From contig DATLQW010000192.1 in NCBI GenBank assembly GCA_035535035.1, positions 16,427-80,426 of the forward strand: a stretch of DNA of 64,000 nt. The letters are read 5' to 3'. The position numbers were made by a program, and so were the translations under genes. Of the stretch, positions 25,626-33,997 are shown piece by piece. The DNA is from JASHVB01 sp035535035. GTDB taxonomy: Bacteria; Pseudomonadota; Alphaproteobacteria; Acetobacterales; Acetobacteraceae. Each line of letters begins with the position of its first letter. The stretch's first letter is position 1. The notes beneath the pieces were generated by a model, which did not search any database, was not told the origin of the DNA, and saw only the letters and a list, made by a program, of their open reading frames with translations.

Positions 25626-26150
25626 ATGATTTGGTTGAACCGTCTTATCAACCTCATCCCAGCGATCCCGGCGGCATTCTGGGGAATGGTTGTTGGAGCG
25701 TTCTTTTCTATATCGGAGGTGATGCTCTCGAACCACGCCAGCAATCGGCGGCTGAAATCTCGGTTTTTTGCGCGAGCGTGATTTGCGCAACAGAGATCAC
25801 GAGCTGGCACTTCGGAAAGACGTTTACCTCCCGGTCACTGAAGCCGTTCATGCGGGGTTCCTCATGCTCGGAGAATTTTCAAATCTTGACGTCGCGCAGG
25901 AGAAGGTCATGGAAGGGTACCTTGATAGGGCACCCGCCATCTCGAAGATCTACCTCATAGCGAGATGAGGATCCGGCGGAGGCCGTAACCACTGTTGTAC
26001 GCGAACTAGCCGCATCCATCTTACAACTGACGGTGAAGCGTGTACCGCTTGCTATCTAACGGCAGAACCTGACTCTGTTGGACGTGCAGATTTCTGAATT
26101 CGGAAAGGAGCGCGATCGATGGTTGGAAATGATGAAACAGTACAATGCAG
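25626..26150 (+). pseudogene. Multiply broken membrane-anchored hypothetical gene
   Basis: Three frames in order make one recognisable protein: ATG 25626 gives a membrane anchor (IPAIPAAFWGMVVGAFFS) and SNHASNRRLKSRF; the next frame gives RERDLRNRDHELALRKDVYL with PVTEAVHAGF and DRAPAISKIYLIA; the third gives DPAEAVTTVVRELAAS, a TAA at 26057, and ISEFGKERDRWLEMMKQYN. This order matches a common hypothetical family with PAxFWGxxxG anchor, LRxxVYL and a FGKERDxxLELMKQYN segment. There are two frameshifts (near 25775 and 25965) and one stop. Confidence 0.6.
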
Positions 26151-26292
26151 CATACAAGACGAGACAAGCGCCTTACCCGTGTGCAAGCGCCAATCCCACC
26201 CACAATTCGCCCGCCGATGCCGGAGCCAGGCACATCCTCGTGCACGCCGTGCGCGACTGCCCGGACCGAGGAACCCGAATTGGCCCGGGGCA

Positions 26293-26365
26293 TGCTATAC
26301 CGCGGCCCTCGCTCCTGCCCCAGGACCTCAGCCCGACCTTTGGTACCTCGCCCCTGCCGACGATC
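26293..26365 (+). repeat. Degenerate duplicate of the 5' end of the ABC-F gene, copy A
   Basis: The segment CATGCTAT, then CCTCGCTCCTGCCCCAGGAC, then TCAGCC-GACCTTTGG mirrors 27055-27130, where the ABC-F gene starts (CATGCTAT..CTGCTCCAGGACATCAGCCTGACCTTTGG). In translation LPQDLSPTFGTSPL here matches LLQDISLTFGNTPL there. After about 70 bp the similarity ends. The toxin-antitoxin pair at 26427-26991 lies between the two copies. Confidence 0.65.
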
Positions 26366-26426
26366 GACATCGGCCGATCGCCAGGCGGGGCGACGGATGA
26401 ACTTTCACACAGTCACTTCCGTCGGC

Positions 26427-26759
26427 TCAAAGTCGATCGCGCGATTGCCCCGGCCCAAACACTCGGACAGCGAAGACGTCGCCGGCCGTCGAGTCCTCGC
26501 CGGTGTCGGGGCGAACCTCATAGACCACAACATGCCCTTGGATGACCAGCTCGCGAGTACCTGCGTGCCACCCTCGCCGATAGCGGCATGGATGATAAAC
26601 AAGCCCCCGCACGGCGGATCGGATGGCTCTGATGCGCCGAGCAGCGACCGCACCGGCACCGGGCTGACTGTACCAACGATAGATCTGGGCGAAATCGTCG
26701 ATCGCATCTTCGGCAAGGACCAGGGTGCGCCGCTTCGGCTTGCGGCACGCGGCCTCAAT
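26427..26759 (-). CDS. RelE/ParE-family toxin with no standard start codon
   Basis: A 110-residue toxin of the ParE/RelE fold: LVLAEDAIDDFAQIYRWYSQ near the start is the typical ParE helix pair, followed by GLVYHPCRYRRGWHAGTREL and VVVYEVRP, the core strands, and FAVRVFGPGQ at the end. The antitoxin gene ends at 26755. In the toxin frame there is no ATG, GTG or TTG near the expected start; the codon overlapping the antitoxin stop is ATT (26759-26757, in GATTGAG). Either ATT starts it, an upstream codon inside the antitoxin does, or the gene has lost its start. Confidence 0.65.
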   Translation of the reverse strand: MEAACRKPKRRTLVLAEDAIDDFAQIYRWYSQPGAGAVAARRIRAIRSAVRGLVYHPCRYRRGWHAGTRELVIQGHVVVYEVRPDTGEDSTAGDVFAVRVFGPGQSRDRL

Positions 26760-26991
26760 CGGAACCGGGCGGTTTGGCCCGCGGTGGGGGGAGCTCGGAT
26801 GTTGATCCGAGGCTATCCACCCACTCATCGAACGCCTCCCCGGTGACCACCCGTCCTGCGGCAATCTGGGCGCGCGCGTGAGCGATCATCTCCGCCTCGC
26901 GCGCAAATTGCGCCCGGCGCGTTGCTTCGGAGTCTGTTGAGGCTGCGCGGAGACGTAGGCTTGGCATCGACGAACCATAGGATTGATCCAC
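26755..26991 (-). CDS. Antitoxin partner of the ParE-like toxin
   Basis: The 78-residue protein begins after an uncertain start (ATG 26991 or 26967) and has AREAEMIAHARAQIAAGRVV, TGEAFDEWVDSLGS and a Pro-rich tail. The segment AGRxVTGxAFDxWxDS is common in antitoxins encoded directly before ParE-type toxins in alphaproteobacteria. It overlaps the toxin frame by a few bases. Antitoxins of this size usually bind their own promoter; no clear operator was seen. Confidence 0.65.
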   Translation of the reverse strand: MDQSYGSSMPSLRLRAASTDSEATRRAQFAREAEMIAHARAQIAAGRVVTGEAFDEWVDSLGSTSELPPPRAKPPGSD

Positions 26992-27071
26992 CCGGATAGC
27001 CAGCTCATCCGACGTTGCGTCCGACCAGACCGGTGAGCCCGTTTATCGCCCGCCATGCTATGCCCTCGCCC

Positions 27072-28910
27072 ATGCCGCCCTCCCTGCTGCTCCAGGACAT
27101 CAGCCTGACCTTTGGCAACACCCCGCTGCTGGCCGGCGCGGGGCTGGCGGTCGCGCCCGGCGACCGGGTGTGCCTGGTCGGCCGCAACGGCTCCGGCAAA
27201 TCCACCCTGCTGCGCATCGCCGCCGGCCTGATGCCGCCCGATTCCGGCCGCCGCTTCGCCCAGCCAGGCGCCACCATCCGCTATCTGCCGCAAGAACCCG
27301 ACCTGTCCGGCTTCGCCACCACGCTCGCCTATGTCGAGGCCGGCCTGGTCGCAGACGCCGACCGCCACCGCGCGCGTTACCTGCTGGAGCAACTCGGGCT
27401 GACCGGGGAAGAACCCCCCGCCACGCTGTCCGGCGGCGAGGCCCGCCGCGCCGCGCTCGCCCGCGTCCTGGCGCCTTCCCCCGACATCCTGTTGCTCGAT
27501 GAGCCGACCAACCACCTGGACCTGCCCGGCATTGAGTGGCTGGAGCAGGAGCTGGCGGGGATGCGCTCCGGCATCGTGCTGATCAGCCACGACCGGCGGC
27601 TGCTGGAGCGGATCTCGCGCGCCACCGTCTGGCTGGACCGCGGCATTACCCGCGCCCTGGACCGGGGCTTTGCGGGATTCGAACCCTGGCGCGACGCGGT
27701 GCTGGAACAGGAGGAAACGGAGCGGCACAAGCTCGGGCGGAAGATCGTGATGGAGGAGGACTGGCTGCGCTACGGCGTCACCGCCCGGCGCAAGCGCAAC
27801 GTGCGGCGGCTGGGGGAGTTGCACGCGCTGCGCAAGCGGCGGCAGGAGCGGCGGGCGGCGCTTGGCACGGTGCGGCTGGAGATCGCGCGGGGGGAATTGT
27901 CCGGCCAGTTGGTGGTGGCCGCCGATGCGGTGACGAAAGCCTATGGCGACCGCGCGATCGTGCGGGATTTTTCCACCCGCATCCTGCGTGGCGACCGGGT
28001 GGGCATCGTCGGCCCGAACGGCGCCGGCAAGACGACCTTGCTCAACCTGATGACCGGCGCGCTGGCGCCCGATGCGGGGGACATAAGGCTTGGCACCAAC
28101 CTCGCCCAGGTGACCCTGGACCAGGGGCGGGAAACCCTGGACCCGGGGCTGACCCTGAGCCGGACGCTGACCGGCGGCGCCGGAGACACGGTGGAGGTCG
28201 GCGGCCAGCGCCGGCACGTGGTCGGCTATATGAAGGACTTCCTGTTCGGCCCGGAGCAAGCGAACACCCCGGTCGGCGTGCTGTCAGGCGGCGAGCGCGG
28301 GCGGCTGACGCTGGCGCGCGCTTTCGCCCGGCCGTCCAACCTGCTGGTGCTGGACGAGCCGACCAACGACCTGGACCTGGAAACCCTGGACCTGCTGCAG
28401 GAACGCCTTGCCGAGTATGCCGGCACAGTGCTGCTGGTGAGCCACGACCGGGATTTCCTCGATCGCGTGGTGACCTCGGTGATCGCCGCGGAGGGCGACG
28501 GGCGCTGGATCGAATACGCCGGTGGCTACACCGACATGCTGGCCCAGCGCGGGCCGGCGGCGGTCGCGCCAGAGGCTGGGGCGGCGAGGCCGCGGCGCCC
28601 GGCGACCGCGGTCCGGCCGCGAGTGGGGGAGCGTCCGCGGCGGATGACGTTCAAGGATCGCCACGCGCTGGACACGCTGCCGGCGCGGATTGCCGGGTTG
28701 CAGGCCGAGATCGCCCGGCTGGGCGCGGTGCTGGCCGATCCCGACCTGTATGCACGTGGTGCGGCCCGGTTCGCCGCGACGACGCAGGCGCTCGCCGCCG
28801 CGCAGGAGGCGCTGGCGTCGGCCGAAGAGCAGTGGCTGACGCTGGAGATGCTGCGCGAGACGTTGGAAGGGGCTGGGGCTGCCGCCGACGCAACCAATGG
28901 CGCGGGATGA
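27072..28910 (+). CDS. uup: ABC-F family ATPase (Uup-like)
   Basis: A soluble 612-residue protein with two ATP-binding cassettes and no membrane domain; ABC-F proteins act on ribosomes, and Uup also affects recombination intermediates. First cassette: Walker A GRNGSGKST (about residues 37-45), signature LSGGEARRAALAR (about 122), Walker B LLLDEPTNHLDL. The inter-domain helices follow (RKIVMEEDWLRYG). Second cassette: GPNGAGKTT, LSGGERGRL, LVLDEPTNDLDL. The C-terminus is an arginine-rich coiled coil typical of Uup. Start at 27072; an ATG at 27060 is in frame too. Its 5' end is duplicated at 26293. Confidence 0.92.
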   Translation: MPPSLLLQDISLTFGNTPLLAGAGLAVAPGDRVCLVGRNGSGKSTLLRIAAGLMPPDSGRRFAQPGATIRYLPQEPDLSGFATTLAYVEAGLVADADRHRARYLLEQLGLTGEEPPATLSGGEARRAALARVLAPSPDILLLDEPTNHLDLPGIEWLEQELAGMRSGIVLISHDRRLLERISRATVWLDRGITRALDRGFAGFEPWRDAVLEQEETERHKLGRKIVMEEDWLRYGVTARRKRNVRRLGELHALRKRRQERRAALGTVRLEIARGELSGQLVVAADAVTKAYGDRAIVRDFSTRILRGDRVGIVGPNGAGKTTLLNLMTGALAPDAGDIRLGTNLAQVTLDQGRETLDPGLTLSRTLTGGAGDTVEVGGQRRHVVGYMKDFLFGPEQANTPVGVLSGGERGRLTLARAFARPSNLLVLDEPTNDLDLETLDLLQERLAEYAGTVLLVSHDRDFLDRVVTSVIAAEGDGRWIEYAGGYTDMLAQRGPAAVAPEAGAARPRRPATAVRPRVGERPRRMTFKDRHALDTLPARIAGLQAEIARLGAVLADPDLYARGAARFAATTQALAAAQEALASAEEQWLTLEMLRETLEGAGAAADATNGAG

Positions 28911-28972
28911 AGGCGCGCCGCTCCGCGTGACATGCGACGGCGCGCGGAGGGCAAGGTCGTGGTCCCGGGCGG

Positions 28973-29566
28973 TTATGCCGGACGGCGGGCCCGCAGCGCG
29001 GCGGCCAACGTGCCGTCGTCCAGCACGTCGAGCGATCCGCCCATCGGTACCCCTTGCCCTACCCGTGTTACTGCCACGCCGAGCGGCTTCAGCCGGTCGG
29101 TCAGCCAGTGCGCGGTCGTGGCGCCGTCCACCGTGGCGGGCAGCGCCAGCACCACCTCGGCGACGCCGCCTTCCCGGATGCGCGCCAGCAGCGGGGCGAG
29201 GTTCAGGTCCTCCGGGCCGATCCCGCCCAGCGCCGAAAGGGTGCCGCCCAGCACGTGATAGAGGCCCCGATGCACCGAGGCGCGTTCCAGCGCCCACAGG
29301 TCGCCGACTCCCTCGACCACGCAGATTACCGAGCCGTCGCGGTGCGGATCGGTGCAGATCGCGCAGGGGTCGCGGCTGTCCAGGTTGCCGCAGCGCGCAC
29401 AGGGGCGGACGGCGCGGGCGGCCTCGGCCAGCGCGACGGCCAGAGGCAGCATGCGGGCCTCCGGCTGTTGCAGCATCCGCAGGGCGGCACGGCGCGCGCT
29501 ACGCGGCCCCATGCCGGGCAGCTTCGCCAGCAGGCCGATCAGGGTCTCGATTTCGGGGCCGCCCAT
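28973..29566 (-). CDS. recR: Recombination mediator protein RecR
   Basis: RecR (197 residues) works with RecF/RecO to load RecA on gapped DNA. The N-terminal helix-hairpin-helix reads LAKLPGMGPRSARRAAL (about residues 13-29), the C4 zinc finger CARCGNLDSRDPCAIC (about 56-71), and the Toprim domain starts at VICVVEGVGDLWALE with the acidic residues. The ATG at 29566 is the normal start. It faces the ABC-F gene tail to tail. Confidence 0.96.
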   Translation of the reverse strand: MGGPEIETLIGLLAKLPGMGPRSARRAALRMLQQPEARMLPLAVALAEAARAVRPCARCGNLDSRDPCAICTDPHRDGSVICVVEGVGDLWALERASVHRGLYHVLGGTLSALGGIGPEDLNLAPLLARIREGGVAEVVLALPATVDGATTAHWLTDRLKPLGVAVTRVGQGVPMGGSLDVLDDGTLAAALRARRPA

Positions 29567-29709
29567 GCGGTGGGGTCAGTGCGCAGTTATGGCCGGCCCG
29601 TCAAGCGGCGGGACGCCTGGCGGAAGCCGGCCCCAGCCGACTGGGTTTCGTGTCGCCTGGGTTTCGTTGACAAGGCCGGGGTTTGGCAATACAGCCCAGC
29701 GCCCGGTTC

Positions 29710-29795
29710 GGAGGGGTGCCCGAGTGGCTAAAGGGGACGGACTGTAAATCCGTTGGCTAACGCCTACGTTGGTTCAAATCCAACCCCCTCCACCA
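29710..29795 (+). tRNA. tRNA-Tyr (GUA)
   Basis: An 86-nt class II tRNA with the anticodon GTA at 29744-29746 in the loop CTGTAAA. Acceptor arms GGAGGGG (29710-29716) and CCCCTCC pair completely, discriminator A and an encoded CCA end the gene. The T loop is GGTTCAAATCC and there is a long variable arm, as required for bacterial tRNA-Tyr. Confidence 0.97.
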
Positions 29796-30002
29796 GTCGG
29801 CCCGCCCCGGAAGCCGCGTTGCACCATAGCATATTAACAACGAACATTGGTCCGAACATCATCCGGTAGATCAGCGAAGGGCAGACAGCGTCGTTGAGCG
29901 TCTTGCCGGCATTGTTGCCGATCAGCCGGGCGCAACCCAACGCCAGGGCGCCGGGATGTGGGTTCTGGCGACGCGAGCCCGAAACCCAGTCAGGCAGCGC
30001 CA

Positions 30003-30734
30003 TCAATCCCGGAACGGATCGAACTCTCCCTCGCCCGCCATCGCCACGGCGAACGGCCGCAGCGTGTGCAGCAGCTTCACCGACGCGGCGTGATGCGCCA
30101 GCACGTCCGGCAAGCGCCGGTAGGCCATCGGGCTTTCGTCCAGATCGACGCCGAGCAGCAGCACGCCGCGCTGTTGCAGCCAGGCGTCCATCTGCGCCTT
30201 GGTAAAGCGGCGCTTCGCCTCCTTCCGGCCGAACAGACGGCCCGCGCCGTGGATCGTCGGGTAGAGCGACGCGCGCGCCTGCGGGCCGTCCACGCCTTCC
30301 AGGATCACCGCGTCGTCGCCCATCGACCCGCCGACGAAGCCGCGCTGGCCAGGGAAGGCCGGCGTCGCGCCCTTGCGCACCACCCAGAGGTCGCGTCCGT
30401 CATGGGTCTCGCGCCAGGCGTAGTTGTGGTGGTTGTGCACCATGTCGGTCACGCCGCCGCCGATGATCTGGCGCACGCGCTCGATCACCCATTCGCGGCC
30501 GGCATAGGAGTAGCGGCCGGCGAGCTGCATGGCGGCGATGTAACGGCGGCCGATCTCGCTGTCCTCGTCCACCACGGCCGGCGGCACGGCCCTTCGCCGC
30601 ACACATGGCGGGCCAGCAGTGGTTGCCGCACCGGGTGCGACCGGAGCGGTTTCACCTGGACCGGAATTGGTATGGTCCGGTCGCGGCTTGGTTGACGGCC
30701 CGTGACGTCTCATCGGCGTCTCGTAGTCCAGCAT
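30003..30734 (-). pseudogene. rtcB: C-terminal half of an RtcB-type RNA ligase
   Basis: From about residue 57 of this frame the protein is clearly RtcB: DSEIGRRYIAAMQLAGRYSY, VHNHHNYAWRE (with the metal-binding histidines), VRKGATPAFPGQRGFVGGSM, and HGAGRLFGRKEAKRRF (the guanylated histidine motif HGAGR). A full RtcB has about 400 residues; only about 190 homologous ones remain. The part before residue 57 (PSTKPRPDHTNSGPGE) is unrelated filler. The N-terminal metal site residues are therefore gone and ligase activity is unlikely. Confidence 0.75.
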
Positions 30735-31234
30735 CTCTCTCGTTGGCGTCGTCTGCGAGACGGTGATGCATTGGGCGGGACAGCTACAGGAAGAATTCGC
30801 GGCGCGGATTCAGCCACCGATCGGAATGCTGCGGGATCGGGAACAGGGCAGAGCGGAACCCGATCAACCGACGCGCGCGTATCTCAAGGTCATCGCTGCC
30901 GATGCGCAGGCTGTGCGGCGGGCGCTGGCGGCGGCACCTGCACAGCCGGGCTGACTTCCTGCGCCCTGGGGCGCAGGTGGCGGCAAGGCAAGGCGCCACG
31001 ATCCGCACGCTGGACAAGCACCTCGCCGCGGGCGCGACCGCGCTGGGGGTGAGCGGCGACCTGGTGTGATTTTCTGCCCCCACGCCGAGGATCGATGCTG
31101 TCTTGCGCAAGGCACGGCGCAATGAGGCAGGTCTGTGGACAGTGTCTGCGGACCGCGCCCGCGCCCCATGTTGCCAGCAGCGTCGAGGAGCCTACCATGC
31201 GGTCGGCAAAAACTGCTCCGCGGGAGGACACCGG
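30735..31234. other. Intergenic stretch without a supported gene
   Basis: About 500 bp upstream of the truncated rtcB and the LLM gene. A plus frame at 30763-30954 (QLQEEFAARIQPPIG) and a short one ending GATALGVSGDLV at 31069 read somewhat like protein but match nothing I know. It may hold the decayed front of rtcB's neighbourhood. GGGAGG at 31222 is the LLM ribosome site. Confidence 0.4.
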
Positions 31235-32425
31235 ATGATCACGAAATTCGACAGCCTGTATGCCGGCCATGTCGATATGGCCAATGTCGGCTACGGCGGC
31301 ACGCCGATCAACGACCGGCGCTATTCCAACGCGCACCTGGCGACCGCGCTGGACAAGGCGCAGTCGATGGCGGTGCTGATGGACCGGCTGGGCTACAACG
31401 CGTTCTGGATGGCGGAGCACCATTTCCAGCGTGAAGGCACCGAGTGCATTCCCAACGTGCTGATGATGGCGCTGCATCTCACGCATGTGACGCAGCGCCT
31501 GAAGATCGGCTGCGGCTTCAACATCGCGCCGATGTGGCATCCGCTGCGGCTCGCGGAAGACTATGCCATGGCGGATATCCTCAGCGGCGGGCGGGTGATT
31601 TTCGGACTCGGGCGCGGCTACCACACGCGCGAGGTGGAGACCTTCGGCTCGCCGCTGATCGACCAGGCGGCGAACCGCGAGCTGTTCGAGGAGCAGGTGG
31701 ACATCGTGTTCAAGGCGTTCAACGAGGAACAGTTCTCGCATCGGGGGAAACATTACACGCTGCCCCCCGAGGTGCCGTATCGCGGCTACACGCTGAAGGA
31801 ACTCACGCTGGTGCCGCGGCCGCTGCGGCTGCCGGTGGAGACCTGGCAGCCGATCCAGGGCGGCACCGGCCGCGCCATGGAGTTCATGGCCAAGCACGGC
31901 ATCCAGGGCATGGTCGGCGGCGGCTCGGCCGAGGGCGGCGCGATGCACCAGGTGGTGCTGGGCTGGCAGGAGGCGCATGCGCGGCAGGGCAAGCACATCG
32001 AGCCGGGCGAGCGGCTGTGCTTCGGCTTCCATTTCTACATGGCCGACAGCCAAGAGCAGGGGATGCGCGACGCGGCGAAGTATTACGAGGAGAACATGAA
32101 GATGTTCGGCGAGCTGCGGCTGGTGCGGGCGATGACGGAGGAGCAGATCGAGATCATGCGCGATCCGCAGCGGGCGCCCGGGGCAAAACTGCCGCGCATC
32201 GAGGATGCGGTGAATGCCGGCGGGTTCCTGTGCGGCTCGCCGCAGCAGATCATCGATCATCTGAAGGCGCTGGAGGAGAAGTATCCGGCGCTGGATCGGG
32301 TGTCGGTCAGCCTGTCGGTGGGCGTTCCGAAATCGGTGGCAATGGAACAGTTGCAGCGATTCGGCGAGGAAGTGATGCCGGCGTTCCAGAAGGCGCGCGT
32401 GGCGGAGCCGGTGCCCGCGCAATAA
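31235..32425 (+). CDS. LLM-class flavin-dependent oxidoreductase, paralogue 1
   Basis: A 396-residue luciferase-like monooxygenase using reduced flavin. Typical segments are FWMAEHHFQREG (about residues 58-69), the substrate/flavin region GCGFNIAPMWHPLRLAEDYA, and GRVIFGLGRGYHTREVETFG (about 121-140). The start at ATG 31235 has GGGAGG. A close paralogue lies at 52692-53882, of equal length and alignable from start to end. It precedes an M20 amidohydrolase and an MFS transporter on the same strand, which suggests uptake and breakdown of an amide-type compound. Confidence 0.92.
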   Translation: MITKFDSLYAGHVDMANVGYGGTPINDRRYSNAHLATALDKAQSMAVLMDRLGYNAFWMAEHHFQREGTECIPNVLMMALHLTHVTQRLKIGCGFNIAPMWHPLRLAEDYAMADILSGGRVIFGLGRGYHTREVETFGSPLIDQAANRELFEEQVDIVFKAFNEEQFSHRGKHYTLPPEVPYRGYTLKELTLVPRPLRLPVETWQPIQGGTGRAMEFMAKHGIQGMVGGGSAEGGAMHQVVLGWQEAHARQGKHIEPGERLCFGFHFYMADSQEQGMRDAAKYYEENMKMFGELRLVRAMTEEQIEIMRDPQRAPGAKLPRIEDAVNAGGFLCGSPQQIIDHLKALEEKYPALDRVSVSLSVGVPKSVAMEQLQRFGEEVMPAFQKARVAEPVPAQ

Positions 32426-32438
32426 GGGCCTGATGCTT

Positions 32439-32469
32439 GCCCTCCCGCGGGCGGCGCGCGGGAGAGGGC
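32439..32469. repeat. Intergenic palindrome between LLM and amidohydrolase genes
   Basis: GCCCTCCCGCG pairs with CGCGGGAGAGGGC apart from a two-base bulge, giving a strong hairpin right after the LLM stop. It shares the CTCCCG/CGGGAG core with the hairpins at 21791 and 59013. It may attenuate read-through into the next gene. Confidence 0.5.
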
Positions 32470-32550
32470 AGGGTAAGCGGCCTGCCGGACGGGCGGGTTG
32501 TCCACATGGGCGGCTTGCCAATCTCGGCGCTTTCCCGCTACGGGATTGCG

Positions 32551-33696
32551 ATGGACCAGTCCCTTGCCGACACGTTGACCGCCTGGCGGCGTCATCTGCA
32601 CGCCCATCCGGGACTGACGCTGCACGAACAGGAGACGGCGGCGTTCGTTTGCGCGCGGCTTGCCGAACTCGGCATTTCGTGCGTCGCCGGCATCGGCGGG
32701 CATGGCGTGGTGGCGACGCTGAACCGCGGCCAGTCCAACCGCAGCGTCGGCTTGCGTGCCGACATGGACGCGCTGCCGATCACCGAGACGTCCGGCGTGC
32801 CGCACGCCTCGACCAATCCCGGCGTGATGCACGCCTGCGGTCACGACGGCCACACCACCTCGCTGCTCGGGGCGGCGGCGCTGCTGGTGCGCGATCCGTC
32901 CTGGGACGGCACGATTCAGTTGGTGTTCCAGCCGGCGGAGGAGGGCGGCGGCGGCGCGCGCAGCATGATCGCCGACGGGCTGTTCGAGCGGTTTCCGATG
33001 GAGCGCATCTTCGGTTACCACAACTGGCCCGGCCTGGATGCCGGGACGGTGGCGGTGCATGACGCGGCGGTGATGGCGTCCGGCGGGCGGCTGGAGTTCC
33101 GCGTGAAGGGCCACTCGGGGCACGCCGCGCAGCCGCATCTGACGCGCGATCCGATGGTTGCGTCGGCGCATCTGCTGCTGGCGTTGCAGACGATCGTTTC
33201 GCGCAACGTCGATCCGCTGGATTCCGTGGTGATCACGGTGGCGACGATGGAGGCCGGCAGCGCGGCTAACCAAATTCCGGGCGAGGCGGTGATGCGCGGC
33301 ACGATGCGCACGCTGCGAACCGCCGTGTGCGACCAGGTCGAGGAGGCCATACGCCGCGTTGCCGCGGGCGTGGGGCAGAGCTGCGACGTGGCGATCGACG
33401 TGACATTCCGCCGCGGCAATCCGGTAACCCAGAACTCGCCGGCCGAACGCGACCTGGCCGCGGAGGCGGTGACCGCGGCCGGGTTGCCGTTGCGGCGGCA
33501 CATGCAGCCGGCGATGACTGGCGAGGATTTCGCCTGGTACCTGCAGGAGCGGCCGGGGGCTTTCGTGTGGATCGGCAACGGCTCGGCGGAGGGCGGCTGC
33601 GGTCTCCACAATTCCAATTACGATTTCAATGACGCGATCCTGCCGGCCGCGGCCGGATACCTGGCGAGCGTGGCGAAGCGGGCGCTGGGAGGCTGA
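32551..33696 (+). CDS. M20-family amidohydrolase (hippurate hydrolase/aminoacylase type)
   Basis: The 381-residue metallo-amidohydrolase cleaves N-acyl amino acids. Metal ligands are visible in HACGHDGHT (about residues 94-102), FQPAEEGGGGAR (Glu pair, about 127) and YHNWPGLDAGT (His), with the dimerisation domain carrying GHSGHAAQPH and the final ligand HNSNYDFND. The ATG at 32551 starts it. It is 126 bp after the LLM gene; both probably belong to one catabolic unit. Confidence 0.92.
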   Translation: MDQSLADTLTAWRRHLHAHPGLTLHEQETAAFVCARLAELGISCVAGIGGHGVVATLNRGQSNRSVGLRADMDALPITETSGVPHASTNPGVMHACGHDGHTTSLLGAAALLVRDPSWDGTIQLVFQPAEEGGGGARSMIADGLFERFPMERIFGYHNWPGLDAGTVAVHDAAVMASGGRLEFRVKGHSGHAAQPHLTRDPMVASAHLLLALQTIVSRNVDPLDSVVITVATMEAGSAANQIPGEAVMRGTMRTLRTAVCDQVEEAIRRVAAGVGQSCDVAIDVTFRRGNPVTQNSPAERDLAAEAVTAAGLPLRRHMQPAMTGEDFAWYLQERPGAFVWIGNGSAEGGCGLHNSNYDFNDAILPAAAGYLASVAKRALGG

Positions 33697-33997
33697 TTCC
33701 CTCGCCCGCGGGGCGCGAGCGCGAGCGACGCCGCACCGCGCCGCCGCGTCACGATCTTGTCGTCGTTGCAACCTGTCTCCGCCAGCATCGCATCGGTGTG
33801 CGCCCCGGGTTGCGGAGGGGCGGAAATCCAGCCGGCCATCGGTTTGCAAGGCATGGCGCCGTCGGACCTGGACTGGCGATAAGATATGCGATATACGCAG
33901 GTCTGTAGCCCTGTTTTTGCACTGCCGATTGCGCATGACAGGGATACACTTTCTGCAAGTCCCCTAACGGGACGTTAGCAACAGGGAGAAACGAATA
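33697..33997 (+). promoter_or_regulatory. Upstream region of the MFS gene with an inverted repeat
   Basis: In this 300-bp gap the inverted repeat CTAACG-GGA-CGTTAG lies at 33964-33978, between a likely promoter (TACACT near 33945) and the ribosome site GGGAG of the transporter. The position would let a repressor block the transporter. No gene is present. Confidence 0.4.

Noticed and set aside
29764..30006. 80-codon minus frame ending in VEGVGFEPT
   Set aside because: Runs antisense into the tRNA-Tyr gene, a known annotation artefact of tRNA 3' ends.
30763..30954. 63-codon plus frame
   Set aside because: No ribosome site or family; composition alone is not enough.
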